Source of the DNA: Caballeronia temeraria
GTDB lineage: Bacteria > Pseudomonadota > Gammaproteobacteria > Burkholderiales > Burkholderiaceae
NCBI RefSeq assembly: GCF_001544795.2
Contig: NZ_FCOI02000017.1
Location: 95,010 to 159,009 of the forward strand
Direction: 5' to 3'
Length of the DNA: 64,000 bases
The translations under genes and the position numbers were made by a program. A model generated the notes under the pieces. It had not been told where the DNA came from and ran no database searches. It saw only the letters and a program-made list of their open reading frames with translations. Positions 1 to 9,110 of the stretch are shown in pieces. Numbering within the stretch: position 1 is the stretch's first letter; each line of letters begins with the position of its first letter.

Positions 1-459
1 TTAAGCAGCGTGCTTTGCGAGCCGGAGTAGTGCATAGCACGTTCCTTTAAGATGCTGTGAACCAAGGGCAACACTTGAGTCGAGGCGGATCAGGCCACTT
101 AACTACCCCCTTAGATTCGAGCGAGGAGCGCCGGACGGGACGATTCGTCGGCTCTCGCCAAAAGCTCGTCGCTCGACCTGCTGAAATTTTTGGCAAACGC
201 CGGGCCTTCGCACAGCCGGAAGCGCGCACGGCACGGCGGCGAAGTCGTGTACGACGGCGATCGGTGTTCGCCCACGGTTTTCACCCCCTCGTCTTCCAGC
301 AGCCTCCTTCAGTGGCGATAGTGCGTGCATCCGTTCGGCGCTTTCCGTGTGGCGCAGGCGTGTCTTGAGCGTTTTTGGCGGCTCGTCGCTGCGTTGAAAG
401 CACGCTTCGACCTAGGGGTACACTTGCAGTTTCCGGCTTTCCCACCTCGATCGGGCGTC
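1..459. other. Leading stretch without a recognised gene
   Basis: Short open frames occur on both strands, but none has a convincing ribosome binding site or a family resemblance I recognise. The part just before position 460 must hold the promoter of the LysR gene that follows. I could not identify insertion-sequence ends. Confidence 0.4.
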
Positions 460-1380
460 ATGGACCTCAAGCAAATCCAGTATTTCATCGCCCTCTTCGA
501 GGATGGCTCCGCCACGCGCGCGGCCAAGCGGCTCAATATCGTGCAGCCCGCTCTCAGCATGCAGATCTCGAAGCTCGAAGCCGAACTGCGACAGACCCTC
601 TTCGAGCGAGGTCCGCACGGCATGGCGCCGACCGATGCGGCGCGCCTTATGTATCGCCTGTACACGCCGATCATGCGAGACATTGAGCACGCTCGCGAGC
701 AGTTGAGCCGGCAGGACGTAATCGTCACAGGTCGCGTTTCGCTGGGCATGGTGGCGTCGGAAGCAGAAAGCGTCTTACCCGAGTCGCTCGCGAGGTTTGA
801 CGCGCTCTTTCCCCAGGTCGAGGTGTCGGTGGCCGACGGCTTCAGCGCACAGCTCATCGATGCGGTCGAGGCAGGCCGGCTCGATGCGGCGATCATCAAC
901 AAGCCGCGCGGTCGCCTCGCGCTCGACGTCGAGCCATTGCTGATCGAGGAAATGGTGCTCGTGACGAGCGCCGTACATGGCGTCGAGTTGCCGCAGGAGA
1001 TCGACCTCGCGAATATGTCCAGGATAGAACTCGTGCTGCCGACGCGCCGCAACGGCCTGCGCGGCGCGCTCGATGCCGCGCTAATGGCCGCCGATATCAT
1101 CATCAAGCCGAAGTTCGAAATTGATCTGCTCAGCTCAATCGTCCAGTTCGTCGAGCAGGGAAACATCGCGACGATCCTGCCGCGCGTGGTTGTCCAGCCC
1201 AAGGTCGATGAAGGCGTGCTGCGCGCTCACACGATCAAATCACCGCCGATCGTACGGCACATCATCCAGGTCACACACCCGAAGCGGCCGATCGGACCCG
1301 CCGCACAGGCGCTCATCACGATTATCACTGATGAGATAAAGCGCGTGACGACGGGCGTTTTGCGAACACAAGCGCCTTAG
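460..1380 (+). CDS. hmfR1: LysR-type regulator of the furan catabolic locus (HmfR1-like)
   Basis: A 306-residue LysR transcription factor. The winged helix-turn-helix fills the first 60 residues (MDLKQIQYFIALFEDGS start, then TRAAKRLNIVQPALSMQI) and a periplasmic-binding-like effector domain follows. I chose the ATG at 460 because it gives the canonical LysR N-terminus, identical in its first 17 residues to the paralogue at 14543; longer frames upstream add unrelated sequence. The two paralogues differ at only 3 of their first 43 residues. It ends in a 4-base convergent overlap with the hydroxylase gene. The role as an hmf regulator is inferred from position and from the two LysR genes of the Cupriavidus basilensis hmf locus. 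The effector is unknown, probably a furan acid or its CoA ester. Confidence 0.85.
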   Translation: MDLKQIQYFIALFEDGSATRAAKRLNIVQPALSMQISKLEAELRQTLFERGPHGMAPTDAARLMYRLYTPIMRDIEHAREQLSRQDVIVTGRVSLGMVASEAESVLPESLARFDALFPQVEVSVADGFSAQLIDAVEAGRLDAAIINKPRGRLALDVEPLLIEEMVLVTSAVHGVELPQEIDLANMSRIELVLPTRRNGLRGALDAALMAADIIIKPKFEIDLLSSIVQFVEQGNIATILPRVVVQPKVDEGVLRAHTIKSPPIVRHIIQVTHPKRPIGPAAQALITIITDEIKRVTTGVLRTQAP

Positions 1381-2078
1381 CGGCCGCGTTCCAACGGTTC
1401 GCGCGTACTACTCGGGACGTCGCTGCGTGTGCCGAACAGCGTGTCGCAGATCGGGAACGTGAGGTTGAAGTTCTGTGTCGCCATCACTTCGGGATCATGG
1501 TGCGTGGCGTGCAAGCGCCGCACGGTGTTGACGAGCGGGACTCGGTCGAGGAACGGGCTGTCGGTGAAGTGTGAGAGCGTATGCAGGCCCTCGTACATCA
1601 GGAAGTACGCCGCCATCGTGAACAACGCGATGTAGCCTGCGTTGCGTGAGAATACGAACCCGATCACGAGCGCGAACGGCACGGCCGCCAGCACGAACGC
1701 AACCGGCGCAAAAGGCGGAAACAGCAGTGCGCGCCAGTGACGGTGGCCCTTGTATTCAAGCGTCACATGCGTGAAGAACCGGTGATGGACGGCGCAATGG
1801 CGCTTGTAGATCATGCTGAAATACTTTGTCGGACGATGCAGCACATAGCGGTGCGCCGCCCATTCCGCCCAGTTGCCGAACAGAAAGAGCGGAATGACCG
1901 CGAGCCATTCGGCGAGCGTCGGCGCATGAAGCTGCATCAGGCAATACACGATTACGCCGCCGGTGAAAAGCAATGTGAAGCCGAGGTGCATTTCACCGCG
2001 ATACCACCATGGCGTGGCATTGACATACTCATCGCGAAACTTGTAGGAACGCGCACGAACGTCTTCGTCGTATTTCAT
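1377..2078 (-). CDS. Sterol desaturase / fatty acid hydroxylase family membrane protein
   Basis: A 233-residue integral membrane di-iron protein. The histidine clusters of the family are all visible: HRYVLH near residue 76, HCAVHHRFFTH near 93, HTLSH near 166 and HATHH near 191. Hydrophobic segments lie at about 30-50, 57-72 and 120-160. Members hydroxylate or desaturate lipids or other hydrophobic substrates using O2. It is the last gene of the minus-strand catabolic group, 62 bases after the transporter. It has no known step in furan catabolism; a membrane-lipid response to toxic furan aldehydes is only a guess. Substrate unknown. Confidence 0.8.
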   Translation of the reverse strand: MKYDEDVRARSYKFRDEYVNATPWWYRGEMHLGFTLLFTGGVIVYCLMQLHAPTLAEWLAVIPLFLFGNWAEWAAHRYVLHRPTKYFSMIYKRHCAVHHRFFTHVTLEYKGHRHWRALLFPPFAPVAFVLAAVPFALVIGFVFSRNAGYIALFTMAAYFLMYEGLHTLSHFTDSPFLDRVPLVNTVRRLHATHHDPEVMATQNFNLTFPICDTLFGTRSDVPSSTREPLERGR

Positions 2079-2140
2079 CGATGTCTCCGACTGCTGTGTA
2101 AGGCGAGCTCCGGTTGGCGCCCGCCATCATGCCCAATGAC

Positions 2141-3517
2141 TCAGGAAGGACTGCGCGCGGAACCGCCTTCGAGCTTGCCGAGCGTCTCGGGCACGACGAA
2201 TGCGCCCACGAGGAAGATCACGCTGATCACGCCGACGAAGATTGCTAGCGTCATCGGCAACTGGCTCGCGTCCTTCGCCACCAGCGATACGGCCGTCGGC
2301 ATCATCCCGCCGATCGCGAAGCCGATATTCCAGGAGAGGCCCGTCCCGGTCGCGCGGATCGAGGTGGGGAAGCGTTCGTTCAGAAAGATCAGGATCGGCG
2401 CATAACCGGCGCTGCCGAGCGCGCTCAGAAGCACTGCATAGACGCCGACCATCATGATGCTGTCCGCGGTAGGTAGCAGCAGGAACAGCGCGGGCAACGC
2501 GACGAGCCGGATCAGCCCGATCCACAGGAACGCACTCTTGCGGCCGATGAACGTACTGAGGTGCCCTGCTGCGATCGATGCGATCACTACCGCGATGCTG
2601 CAGATCATCAGAATCGCCGCGGCCGCACCGTTGGGTGCGTGGCTAACCACCTTCAGGAACGTCGGCAGGTAGCCCGATGTCAGGTAGTAGCCGCTGCCGC
2701 CGCCGATCGTCAGGAGCAGGTTGACGAAGAGGATCTTGCGATAGTCGCGCGAGAACAGCGTCTTCAGGGGCGAGCGCACGACTTCGACGGGCGCGCTCTT
2801 GACCTGCGCGGCGGCCTTCGCGGCCTTTTCGGCGGCGAGCTTCTTCCATAACGGCGACTCTTCAAGGCTATTGAACACGAAGAGACCGAGCACCGAGCTG
2901 ATGATGCCGGTGAAGAACATGCAGCGCCAGCCCCACACGTCAAAGGCATCGCCGGGGAACAGCGCAGACATCGCGAGGAATGTTACTGACGCGAGCAGCG
3001 CGCCGAGCCCCGCCCCGCCGCCGCCGATCAGTCCCGACACCGCGCCGCGATATTTCGGCGCGACGGATTCCGTTCCGATGGTGTGCGTGGAAGCAACCAC
3101 GCCGCCGACAAACACGCCCTGGATTAGGCGCAGAATGAGAAAGAGAATCGGTGCGAGCAGGCCGACTTGGGCGACGGTCGGCAGCAAGCCGAATGCGGCC
3201 GTCGACAGGCCGACGCCAACGACCGCGATGATCATCGCGCCTTTACGGCCACGGCGATCGGCGTAAGAACCGAAGAGCGCGGAGCCGAGCGGGCGCATCA
3301 GCAGCGTCACGGCGAATGATGCATAGACGGCGGCGAGAGAAAGCATCGCGTGCTCGGAGGGGAAGAAAAGACGCCCCACCACTGGCGCGACATATAACAA
3401 CACAAACAGGTCAAACAAATCCAGTGCCCAGCCGAGACACGAAGCTACCACTGCGCCCATCACCTGTCGCTGATCGACAGCGGGTGCGGCGGCGCCATTT
3501 TGCGCTGCTACGGACAT
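2141..3517 (-). CDS. hmfT1: MFS transporter, probable furan-acid importer (HmfT-like)
   Basis: A 458-residue major facilitator superfamily protein with about 12 hydrophobic segments and the family loop motif after the second helix (YADRRGRKGAM, near residue 85). It resembles the aromatic-acid and metabolite:H+ symporter branches. Two ATGs lie 6 bases apart. AAGGAG sits directly against the first (3523) but 6 bases from the second, so I start at 3517. It lies 95 bases downstream of hmfH, and the gap contains a short inverted repeat (GCACG/CGTGC, 3570-3588), so it may be transcribed with the operon or separately. The substrate (furoate or HMF acids) is inferred from context. Confidence 0.75.
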   Translation of the reverse strand: MSVAAQNGAAAPAVDQRQVMGAVVASCLGWALDLFDLFVLLYVAPVVGRLFFPSEHAMLSLAAVYASFAVTLLMRPLGSALFGSYADRRGRKGAMIIAVVGVGLSTAAFGLLPTVAQVGLLAPILFLILRLIQGVFVGGVVASTHTIGTESVAPKYRGAVSGLIGGGGAGLGALLASVTFLAMSALFPGDAFDVWGWRCMFFTGIISSVLGLFVFNSLEESPLWKKLAAEKAAKAAAQVKSAPVEVVRSPLKTLFSRDYRKILFVNLLLTIGGGSGYYLTSGYLPTFLKVVSHAPNGAAAAILMICSIAVVIASIAAGHLSTFIGRKSAFLWIGLIRLVALPALFLLLPTADSIMMVGVYAVLLSALGSAGYAPILIFLNERFPTSIRATGTGLSWNIGFAIGGMMPTAVSLVAKDASQLPMTLAIFVGVISVIFLVGAFVVPETLGKLEGGSARSPS

Positions 3518-3569
3518 TTCCATCTCCTTGAATTCACCGGGCCATCTCTCGATCGAACCCGGGTTGAAG

Positions 3570-3588
3570 GCACGTTGTTATAGCGTGC
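3570..3588. promoter_or_regulatory. Short inverted repeat between hmfH and the transporter gene
   Basis: GCACG and CGTGC flank a 9-base AT-rich spacer. There is no run of T on either strand, so it does not look like a Rho-independent terminator. It could be an operator or a weak hairpin. Confidence 0.25.
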
Positions 3589-3612
3589 TCTTATTGCCGT
3601 TAAAGAAACTTG

Positions 3613-5340
3613 TTAATGCGCGGCGCCGAGCGGCGTCATAGCCGATGCGCTGTCCGCGCGTCTCGCGACCATTGCGTCGGCGATCTTCTCGGCAATCATG
3701 ATGGTCGGGATATTGGTGTTCGCCGAAGGCAATCGTGGCATCAGCGACGCATCGACCACTCGCAAGCCTCGCGTGCCGTGCACTCGGCCCTCGGTGTCGG
3801 TCACGGCGCTGCGCTCGCGCGCGTCGCCCATGCGGCACGTACCGCTCGCATGCCAGACCCCGAAGACATTCGCGCGGATGAAATCTGCGAGCGCGCGCTC
3901 GTCGGCGAGCAGCGCACTCATCTTCAGACCGCGCGTGAAGAAGCGTTCGATCAGGAAGCGGCGCACCGGCGCCGGCGTATCGAGCAGCATGCCGAGTGCG
4001 GACGTCAGGAGCGCGTTGCCTTCGCCGACCTGGCTCAGTGCCTTCACGCGCGGCGAGAAAGCCGCCGGAAAGAAGTCGCGCACATCGCGTCCCAGACCCG
4101 AAGCATCAACAATGCGGGCCAGCATCCGCACACCCGCGGCGAGCCGTTGCAGATCGCGCTCGTCGTCGAGCAGATTCAGATCGACGAGCGGCGCAACGGC
4201 CGCATCGGGCGAGGCCAACAGCACGCGGCCACGCGAGTACGGCCGGTTGCACCACAGGAAGAAGAGACCGAGCCGATTGCCGAGCGCATGCCACGCCGCG
4301 CGCGTCGCGCTCGACAGATACAGGTCGGACTCGTCGCAGCCCGCGACGCCCGAACTCATGCGCGCGGCCATCATGCTTGCGCGGCGTCGTGCAAGCGGCA
4401 TCCGAAAACGTGGCTCGAGAAAATGGCAGAACGTGAGCGACGGATGATCCTGCAAATTGCGTCCGACGCCTGGTAAATCCACCGTACATGCGATACCCAT
4501 TGCCGCAAGTTGGCGCGCATCGCCTATGCCGGCCCGCATCAACATCGCCGGCGACTGCAGTGCGCCCGCGCTCACTACGACTTCGCCCGCGTCGAAACGC
4601 ACGCGCTCGCCGTTCGCCGCAACCGCGACGACACCGCGCGCCGTCGTGCCCTCCATCACAATGCGTTCCACGCGTAGATTCGAATGGATACTGAGATTCG
4701 GGCGTTGGCGCGTGGCTGCGTCGAGGTAGGCGATGGCCGTCGACACTCGCTTGTCGTCGATGTTGGAGAACGCGCCGGGAAAAAAGCCTTCGCCGAACTC
4801 ACCGTTCTGATCTTGCAATTCGGAGAGGCCATTGGCGCGCAGACCGTTGGCGAACGCATGACAGAACGCGGGCCAATCTTTCGGCATGATGCGGCGGATT
4901 GGGACCGGACCATCGCTGCCGTGCAGTTCGCCGCCGGGGAAGTCGACGTCGCGTTCGAGCTTTCGGAAGTACGGCAGCACGTCGCGCCATGACCAGCCTT
5001 TGGCGCCGCTCGCGGCCCATTCGTCGTAATCGCGCGGCAGGCCACGATTGGCCGACTGCACGTTGATGCTCGACCCGCCGCCCATCACGCGGCCCTGTTC
5101 GTAGACGCGCAGCGCCGCGCCCTTGGTGGCCGTCGCCTTGAGATCGGGCCAGATGTACGTGTCGCCGCAGAAGACCGGCATCGGATAGCTGTCGAGAATG
5201 GCATCGGGCACGGCGCCAGGCGGCGTGTCGGCGCCGGCCTCGATCAGCGCGACGCGCACAGTCGGCGTCGCCGACAGCCGATGCGCGAGCACGCATCCCG
5301 CCGAGCCACCGCCCACGACCACGTAGTCGAAGCGATCCAT
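3613..5340 (-). CDS. hmfH: GMC-family HMF/furfural oxidoreductase (HmfH-like)
   Basis: A 575-residue FAD-dependent glucose-methanol-choline oxidoreductase. The N-terminus carries the ADP-binding VVVGGGSAGCVLAHRL motif, followed by the GMC signature near RVMGGGSSINVQ. The C-terminus has WHASGT with the catalytic His and SANTN with the second active-site residue. In C. basilensis HMF14, HmfH oxidises 5-hydroxymethylfurfural stepwise to 2,5-furandicarboxylate (FDCA). The start at 5340 places the FAD motif at residue 7; an upstream in-frame extension is not GMC-like. It follows hmfE by 35 bases in the operon. The assignment rests on the surrounding hmf gene set, because GMC sequence alone would not separate it from choline or alcohol dehydrogenases. 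Confidence 0.82.
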   Translation of the reverse strand: MDRFDYVVVGGGSAGCVLAHRLSATPTVRVALIEAGADTPPGAVPDAILDSYPMPVFCGDTYIWPDLKATATKGAALRVYEQGRVMGGGSSINVQSANRGLPRDYDEWAASGAKGWSWRDVLPYFRKLERDVDFPGGELHGSDGPVPIRRIMPKDWPAFCHAFANGLRANGLSELQDQNGEFGEGFFPGAFSNIDDKRVSTAIAYLDAATRQRPNLSIHSNLRVERIVMEGTTARGVVAVAANGERVRFDAGEVVVSAGALQSPAMLMRAGIGDARQLAAMGIACTVDLPGVGRNLQDHPSLTFCHFLEPRFRMPLARRRASMMAARMSSGVAGCDESDLYLSSATRAAWHALGNRLGLFFLWCNRPYSRGRVLLASPDAAVAPLVDLNLLDDERDLQRLAAGVRMLARIVDASGLGRDVRDFFPAAFSPRVKALSQVGEGNALLTSALGMLLDTPAPVRRFLIERFFTRGLKMSALLADERALADFIRANVFGVWHASGTCRMGDARERSAVTDTEGRVHGTRGLRVVDASLMPRLPSANTNIPTIMIAEKIADAMVARRADSASAMTPLGAAH

Positions 5341-5375
5341 CACCTGTCTCCCCCTTATGTTCGCCGCACGGCGTA

Positions 5376-6182
5376 TCAGGAACCTCGAAACACCGGCTTG
5401 CGCTTGCCGTGGAACGCTTCCACACCCTCGCGGAAGTCGTCCGACGCGCGCAGACGGCTGTAGCAATGCCCTTCAAGTTCGATTGCAATCGAGAGCGGCG
5501 AGTCTTCCGTATCGTTCAGCAGCTTCTTCGCGGTGCGCTGCGCGAGCGGCGAAAACGCACGCAGTTCGTCGACGAGCGCGTCGGTTGCCGATTCGAGTTC
5601 CGCGTCCGCGACGCAATCCACCGCGATGCCCCAGTCGTAAGCCTGCTTGCCCGGAATGCGGCGCGAGCGCATCACGATGTCCTTCGTGCGGCCGATGCCG
5701 ACCATCGACTGCAAACGCGCCGAGCCGCCCGAGCCGGGAATCTGGCCGAGCTTCTGTTCCGGCAGCGCGTAGAACGTCGTATCGGTGACGATGCGGAAGT
5801 CGCACGCGAGCGACAACTCAAAGCCCACGCCGAAGCAGAAGCCGCGATTGGCCGCGATCACCGGCTTGGAGCACCGCGCGGGCGCCGCGATGTTCCACGC
5901 GAGCTTCGATACGTGCTCCGGCGAGGCTTCCAGGAAGCCCTTGATGTCGCCGCCGCTCGAAAAATGCTCGCCCTTCGCGCGCACGACGATCACGCGCACG
6001 CGGTCGTCCTCGTCGAGGGCTTCGAACACGGCGCGCAACTGATCGCGTGCGTGCATCGAAATGACGTTGAACGGTGGCCGATGCAGGATGATGTCGGCGC
6101 GCTCGCGCTGCGCGTCGATTTCGACCGAAAAGCCGTCAAGGTCTTGCAGCAGCGTCCGGCCGCGATGGTTGAGATCACTCAT
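5376..6182 (-). CDS. hmfE: Crotonase-family 2-oxoglutaroyl-CoA hydrolase (HmfE-like)
   Basis: A 268-residue enoyl-CoA hydratase/isomerase-fold protein. The two oxyanion-hole regions are visible (GEHFSSGGDIKGF near residue 90 and NRGFCFGVGFELSLACD near 135). In the furoate pathway this protein acts on the ring-opened product of hydroxylated furoyl-CoA to give 2-oxoglutarate plus CoA. AAGGAG lies 9 bases before the ATG. It is 6 bases after hmfD. Without the context it would only be called a crotonase. Confidence 0.8.
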   Translation of the reverse strand: MSDLNHRGRTLLQDLDGFSVEIDAQRERADIILHRPPFNVISMHARDQLRAVFEALDEDDRVRVIVVRAKGEHFSSGGDIKGFLEASPEHVSKLAWNIAAPARCSKPVIAANRGFCFGVGFELSLACDFRIVTDTTFYALPEQKLGQIPGSGGSARLQSMVGIGRTKDIVMRSRRIPGKQAYDWGIAVDCVADAELESATDALVDELRAFSPLAQRTAKKLLNDTEDSPLSIAIELEGHCYSRLRASDDFREGVEAFHGKRKPVFRGS

Positions 6183-6188
6183 TGTGGG

Positions 6189-7763
6189 TTACTCCTTGGT
6201 GGTTTCTGTAGGTTGCGCAGCCTGCGCTTTCGAATCGGGCGTGTACTCGCCCGCTTGCAGCATGCGGCGCAGGATCTTGCCGACCGGCGACTTCGGGATG
6301 TCGTCGACGAAAACGTAATCGCGCGGGCGCTTGAAATTGACGAGGTCGGACTGGCGGCACCATGCATCGAGCGAGTCGGAATCGACGTACTCGCGACGCT
6401 TGATGAATGCAACCACGCGCTGGCCCCAGCGCTCGTCCTTGACGCCCGCAACCGCGACTTCATCGACCGCTGGATGCAACGACAACACCGATTCGATATC
6501 CACCGGCGAGATGTTTTCTCCGCCGCTGATGATCATGTCGTCGACGCGGCCCGTGACGTACAGATCGCCGTCGCGGTCGAAATAGCCCGTATCCCCGATG
6601 AAGTACCAGCCCTCGCGCAGGCACTTCGCATTGGCGTCCGGGCGATTCCAGTAGCCTTCGAAGGCTTCGTCGCCGAGCAGGTCCACGATGATCTGGCCTT
6701 CCTCGCCCACAGCGGCGATCTCATCGGGCGAGAGCGCATCCAGCTTCACGACGCGCAGCCGCGTATTGATACCTGCCCGGCCTGCACTGCCGGGCTTCTT
6801 CGTGGCGTCCTGGTCGATGCTGAACGTGTAGACCTCGGACGAGCCGTAGTGATTGACGAACAGCTCCGGCTCGAACGCGGCCGAGAGGCGCTTGAGCAGG
6901 CCGTCGTTCATTGGTGCGCCCGCGAAGCCGAGCTTTCTGACCGACGACGTGTCCGTGCTCGCGAACGCGCTGTCGGCGAGCAGATCGTGATAGAGCGTCG
7001 GCACGAGATAGAGGCAGGTGAGCGCGTGCCTCGAGATGCATTCGAGCGCGAGCTTCGCATTCCAGCGCCGCACGCAGACGAAAAGGCCATCGACGAGCGC
7101 CATCGCGAGCAGCGAGCGCACGCCCATCGTGTGATAGAGCGGCATCACGCCGAGCGTCCGCTCGCCACGCCTGTAAAGGTTCTGCGCGACGTGCGCGAGC
7201 GCCCCCGCGCGTTCATGCCGATGCCGGCGCGGCACGCCCTTGCCCCTGCCCGTCGTGCCGGACGTGTAAAGGATCAGCGAGATGTCGTCGGCGGTGGCGT
7301 GCATCGTGTCCGTCACGTCGCCGCTGCGCGTTCGTTCGACGATGAGCGCATCGAAGGTGCTGGTGCGCCCGGGCGCATCGTCGAGTCCGACGCGCGGCAC
7401 TTTTTGCGCAGCGGCGCTCTGCGCGACGGAATCGGCGCTGACGGGTTCGTAGACGATTGCCTTCGCCCCTGAGTCGGTCACGCAGTAGTCGACTTCTTCC
7501 GGCTTCGCGCGCCAGTTGAGCGGGACGATCACGATGCCCGCAAACTGTCCGGCCCAATGCAGCGTCGCCATTTCCCAGCGGTTTTGCAAGACGACGAGCA
7601 GCCGGTCGCCGCGCTGCAGACCGAGCTCTCGCAGGCCAACGGCGGCATTCAGGATAATGGGATGCCACTGCGCGTACGTCAGTTGCACATCGCCATCGAC
7701 CAGCGCCAGCGCGTTCGGACTACGCTCGACGCTTTGCAGAAAGGTGCGTCCGAGATCAAGCAT
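6189..7763 (-). CDS. hmfD: AMP-forming 2-furoyl-CoA synthetase (HmfD-like)
   Basis: A 524-residue acyl-adenylate-forming ligase. It shows the P-loop-like motif YTSGTTGRGKGV near residue 190, with Gly-Lys where Pro-Lys is usual. It also has YGSSE near 307, the hinge motif TGRVDDMIISGGENI near 408, and the C-terminal catalytic Lys in SPVGKILRRML near 498. It activates 2-furoate (or a related acid) to the CoA thioester with ATP. AAGGAGG precedes the ATG, and the start overlaps the end of hmfC by 8 bases, which suggests translational coupling. Substrate specificity is inferred from the hmf gene set. Confidence 0.82.
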   Translation of the reverse strand: MLDLGRTFLQSVERSPNALALVDGDVQLTYAQWHPIILNAAVGLRELGLQRGDRLLVVLQNRWEMATLHWAGQFAGIVIVPLNWRAKPEEVDYCVTDSGAKAIVYEPVSADSVAQSAAAQKVPRVGLDDAPGRTSTFDALIVERTRSGDVTDTMHATADDISLILYTSGTTGRGKGVPRRHRHERAGALAHVAQNLYRRGERTLGVMPLYHTMGVRSLLAMALVDGLFVCVRRWNAKLALECISRHALTCLYLVPTLYHDLLADSAFASTDTSSVRKLGFAGAPMNDGLLKRLSAAFEPELFVNHYGSSEVYTFSIDQDATKKPGSAGRAGINTRLRVVKLDALSPDEIAAVGEEGQIIVDLLGDEAFEGYWNRPDANAKCLREGWYFIGDTGYFDRDGDLYVTGRVDDMIISGGENISPVDIESVLSLHPAVDEVAVAGVKDERWGQRVVAFIKRREYVDSDSLDAWCRQSDLVNFKRPRDYVFVDDIPKSPVGKILRRMLQAGEYTPDSKAQAAQPTETTKE

Positions 7764-8283
7764 GTTCGACCTCCTTCGTGCTTGCGTCGGTCCGCCGGCG
7801 CGCGGCCACGTCGAGCACCGCCGCCACGATGGGCGTGTAGCCCGTACAGCGGCAGATATGACCCGAGAGCATCTCGCGCACTTGTTCTTCTGACGGATCC
7901 GGCACGCGCCGCAGATAATCCGCGCACGACATCAGAATGCCCGCCGTGCAGAAGCCGCATTGCAGCGCATGATGCCGCTGGAAGGCCTGCTGCAGGTCGC
8001 CAAGCGTCTGATCGGGCGCAAGGCCTTCCACGGTATCGATATGCCGCCCATCGGCCTGCACCGCGAGCATCAGGCACGAGCGCGCCGCGACGCCATCGAC
8101 CTGCACCGTACATGCGCCGCACACGCCGTGTTCGCAGCCGACGTGCGTGCCGGTCGCGCCGAGCTCGTGCCGGATGAAGTCCGACAGCAGTTCTCGCGGC
8201 TCGCAATAGCCGCTTCGTTCGCGGCCGTTCAGCGTCAGCGCAATGCGCTGCGCTTTGCCGTGCCGCATGATGGTGTCCGACAT
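7756..8283 (-). CDS. hmfC: Furoyl-CoA dehydrogenase, 2Fe-2S subunit (HmfC-like)
   Basis: A 175-residue small subunit of a xanthine-dehydrogenase-family molybdoenzyme. The plant-type 2Fe-2S cluster is bound by CEHGVCGAC with a further Cys in the N-terminal half. The second cluster uses CGFC and CRC in the helical C-terminal half. It passes electrons from the molybdenum site to the FAD subunit. The ATG at 8283 is called. A GTG at 8292 that overlaps the hmfB stop, with AGGAGG 4 bases ahead, is a real alternative and would add three residues. Confidence 0.85.
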   Translation of the reverse strand: MSDTIMRHGKAQRIALTLNGRERSGYCEPRELLSDFIRHELGATGTHVGCEHGVCGACTVQVDGVAARSCLMLAVQADGRHIDTVEGLAPDQTLGDLQQAFQRHHALQCGFCTAGILMSCADYLRRVPDPSEEQVREMLSGHICRCTGYTPIVAAVLDVAARRRTDASTKEVEHA

Positions 8284-8288
8284 CTTGC

Positions 8289-9110
8289 TCACTTTGCCTC
8301 CTCGATCACGCGCCATCCGAGTTGCCGGACCAGATTCCGGCGATACTTCGCGCTGATGTGCGCGTCGTCCTGCGCGTTCAGTTTCCAGCTCAAATCGTTC
8401 AATGCGCCGCGCAGGTCGTCGCCCTGCAGACGCGGCCATTGCTCCGTCACCGGCCGGTCCGCGACGCCGCCGACTGCAATACGGATCGAATCGTCGGTGA
8501 CGACGGCCGCGCACGCGGCGATCGCGAAATCGCCGTGTCGCGCGGAAAATTCCGCGAACGCGTAGCGCTCGCCTGCCTTGCGTAGCGGGAAGCGCACCGC
8601 TTCGACGAGTTCGTCGGGCTCGCGCGCGGTCATCAGCATTCCCTGAAAGAAGTCTTGCGCGGCAAGTGTGCGGCGCCTCTTTCGCGAGCGCAGCATCACG
8701 TCTCCGCCGAGCGCCGAAAGCACGAGCGGCAACTCCGCGCTCGGATCCGCATGCGCGATCGATCCACACACGGTTCCGCGATTACGAATCTGAAAGTGCG
8801 AGATATGCGGGAAGGTCATCGCGAGCAGCGGCGCCTCGCCGGCGAGCGTGCTGCGCCATTCGACGCTGCCTTGCGTCGCTGCGGCGTTGACGACGAGATG
8901 CCCCGCCTGCTTGTCCACGCGTACGGCATCGAGTTCGGCGGTGCGCGAGATATCGACGAGCACCTTCGGCTGTGCGAGCCGCATATTGAGCACGGCCATG
9001 AGCGACTGGCCGCCCGCCAGCACGCGGGCGTCTTCGCCGTATTGCGCGAGCGCGTCGAGCGCGTCCTGCGCGGTCATCGCGCGCAGGTAATCGAACGGTG
9101 CTGGCTTCAT
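8289..9110 (-). CDS. hmfB: Furoyl-CoA dehydrogenase, FAD subunit (HmfB-like)
   Basis: A 273-residue medium subunit (CoxM/CutM type). FAD-binding motifs are LAGGQSLMAVLNMRLAQP near residue 32 and RNRGTVCGSIAHADP near 102. It transfers electrons from the Fe-S subunit to the electron acceptor. GGAGGCACGC precedes the ATG at 9110, which overlaps the hmfA stop as ATGA, so translation of the two subunits is probably coupled. An upstream in-frame ATG lacks this signal. Confidence 0.87.
   Translation of the reverse strand: MKPAPFDYLRAMTAQDALDALAQYGEDARVLAGGQSLMAVLNMRLAQPKVLVDISRTAELDAVRVDKQAGHLVVNAAATQGSVEWRSTLAGEAPLLAMTFPHISHFQIRNRGTVCGSIAHADPSAELPLVLSALGGDVMLRSRKRRRTLAAQDFFQGMLMTAREPDELVEAVRFPLRKAGERYAFAEFSARHGDFAIAACAAVVTDDSIRIAVGGVADRPVTEQWPRLQGDDLRGALNDLSWKLNAQDDAHISAKYRRNLVRQLGWRVIEEAK

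Noticed and set aside
1..459. Possible insertion-sequence end at the window start
   Set aside because: The texture differs from the flanking gene, but I could not identify inverted ends or transposase sequence.
5409..7472. A 687-codon open frame on the plus strand opposite hmfE and hmfD
   Set aside because: It is Arg/Ala/His-rich, has no family resemblance and is a mirror of high-GC third positions in the real minus-strand genes.
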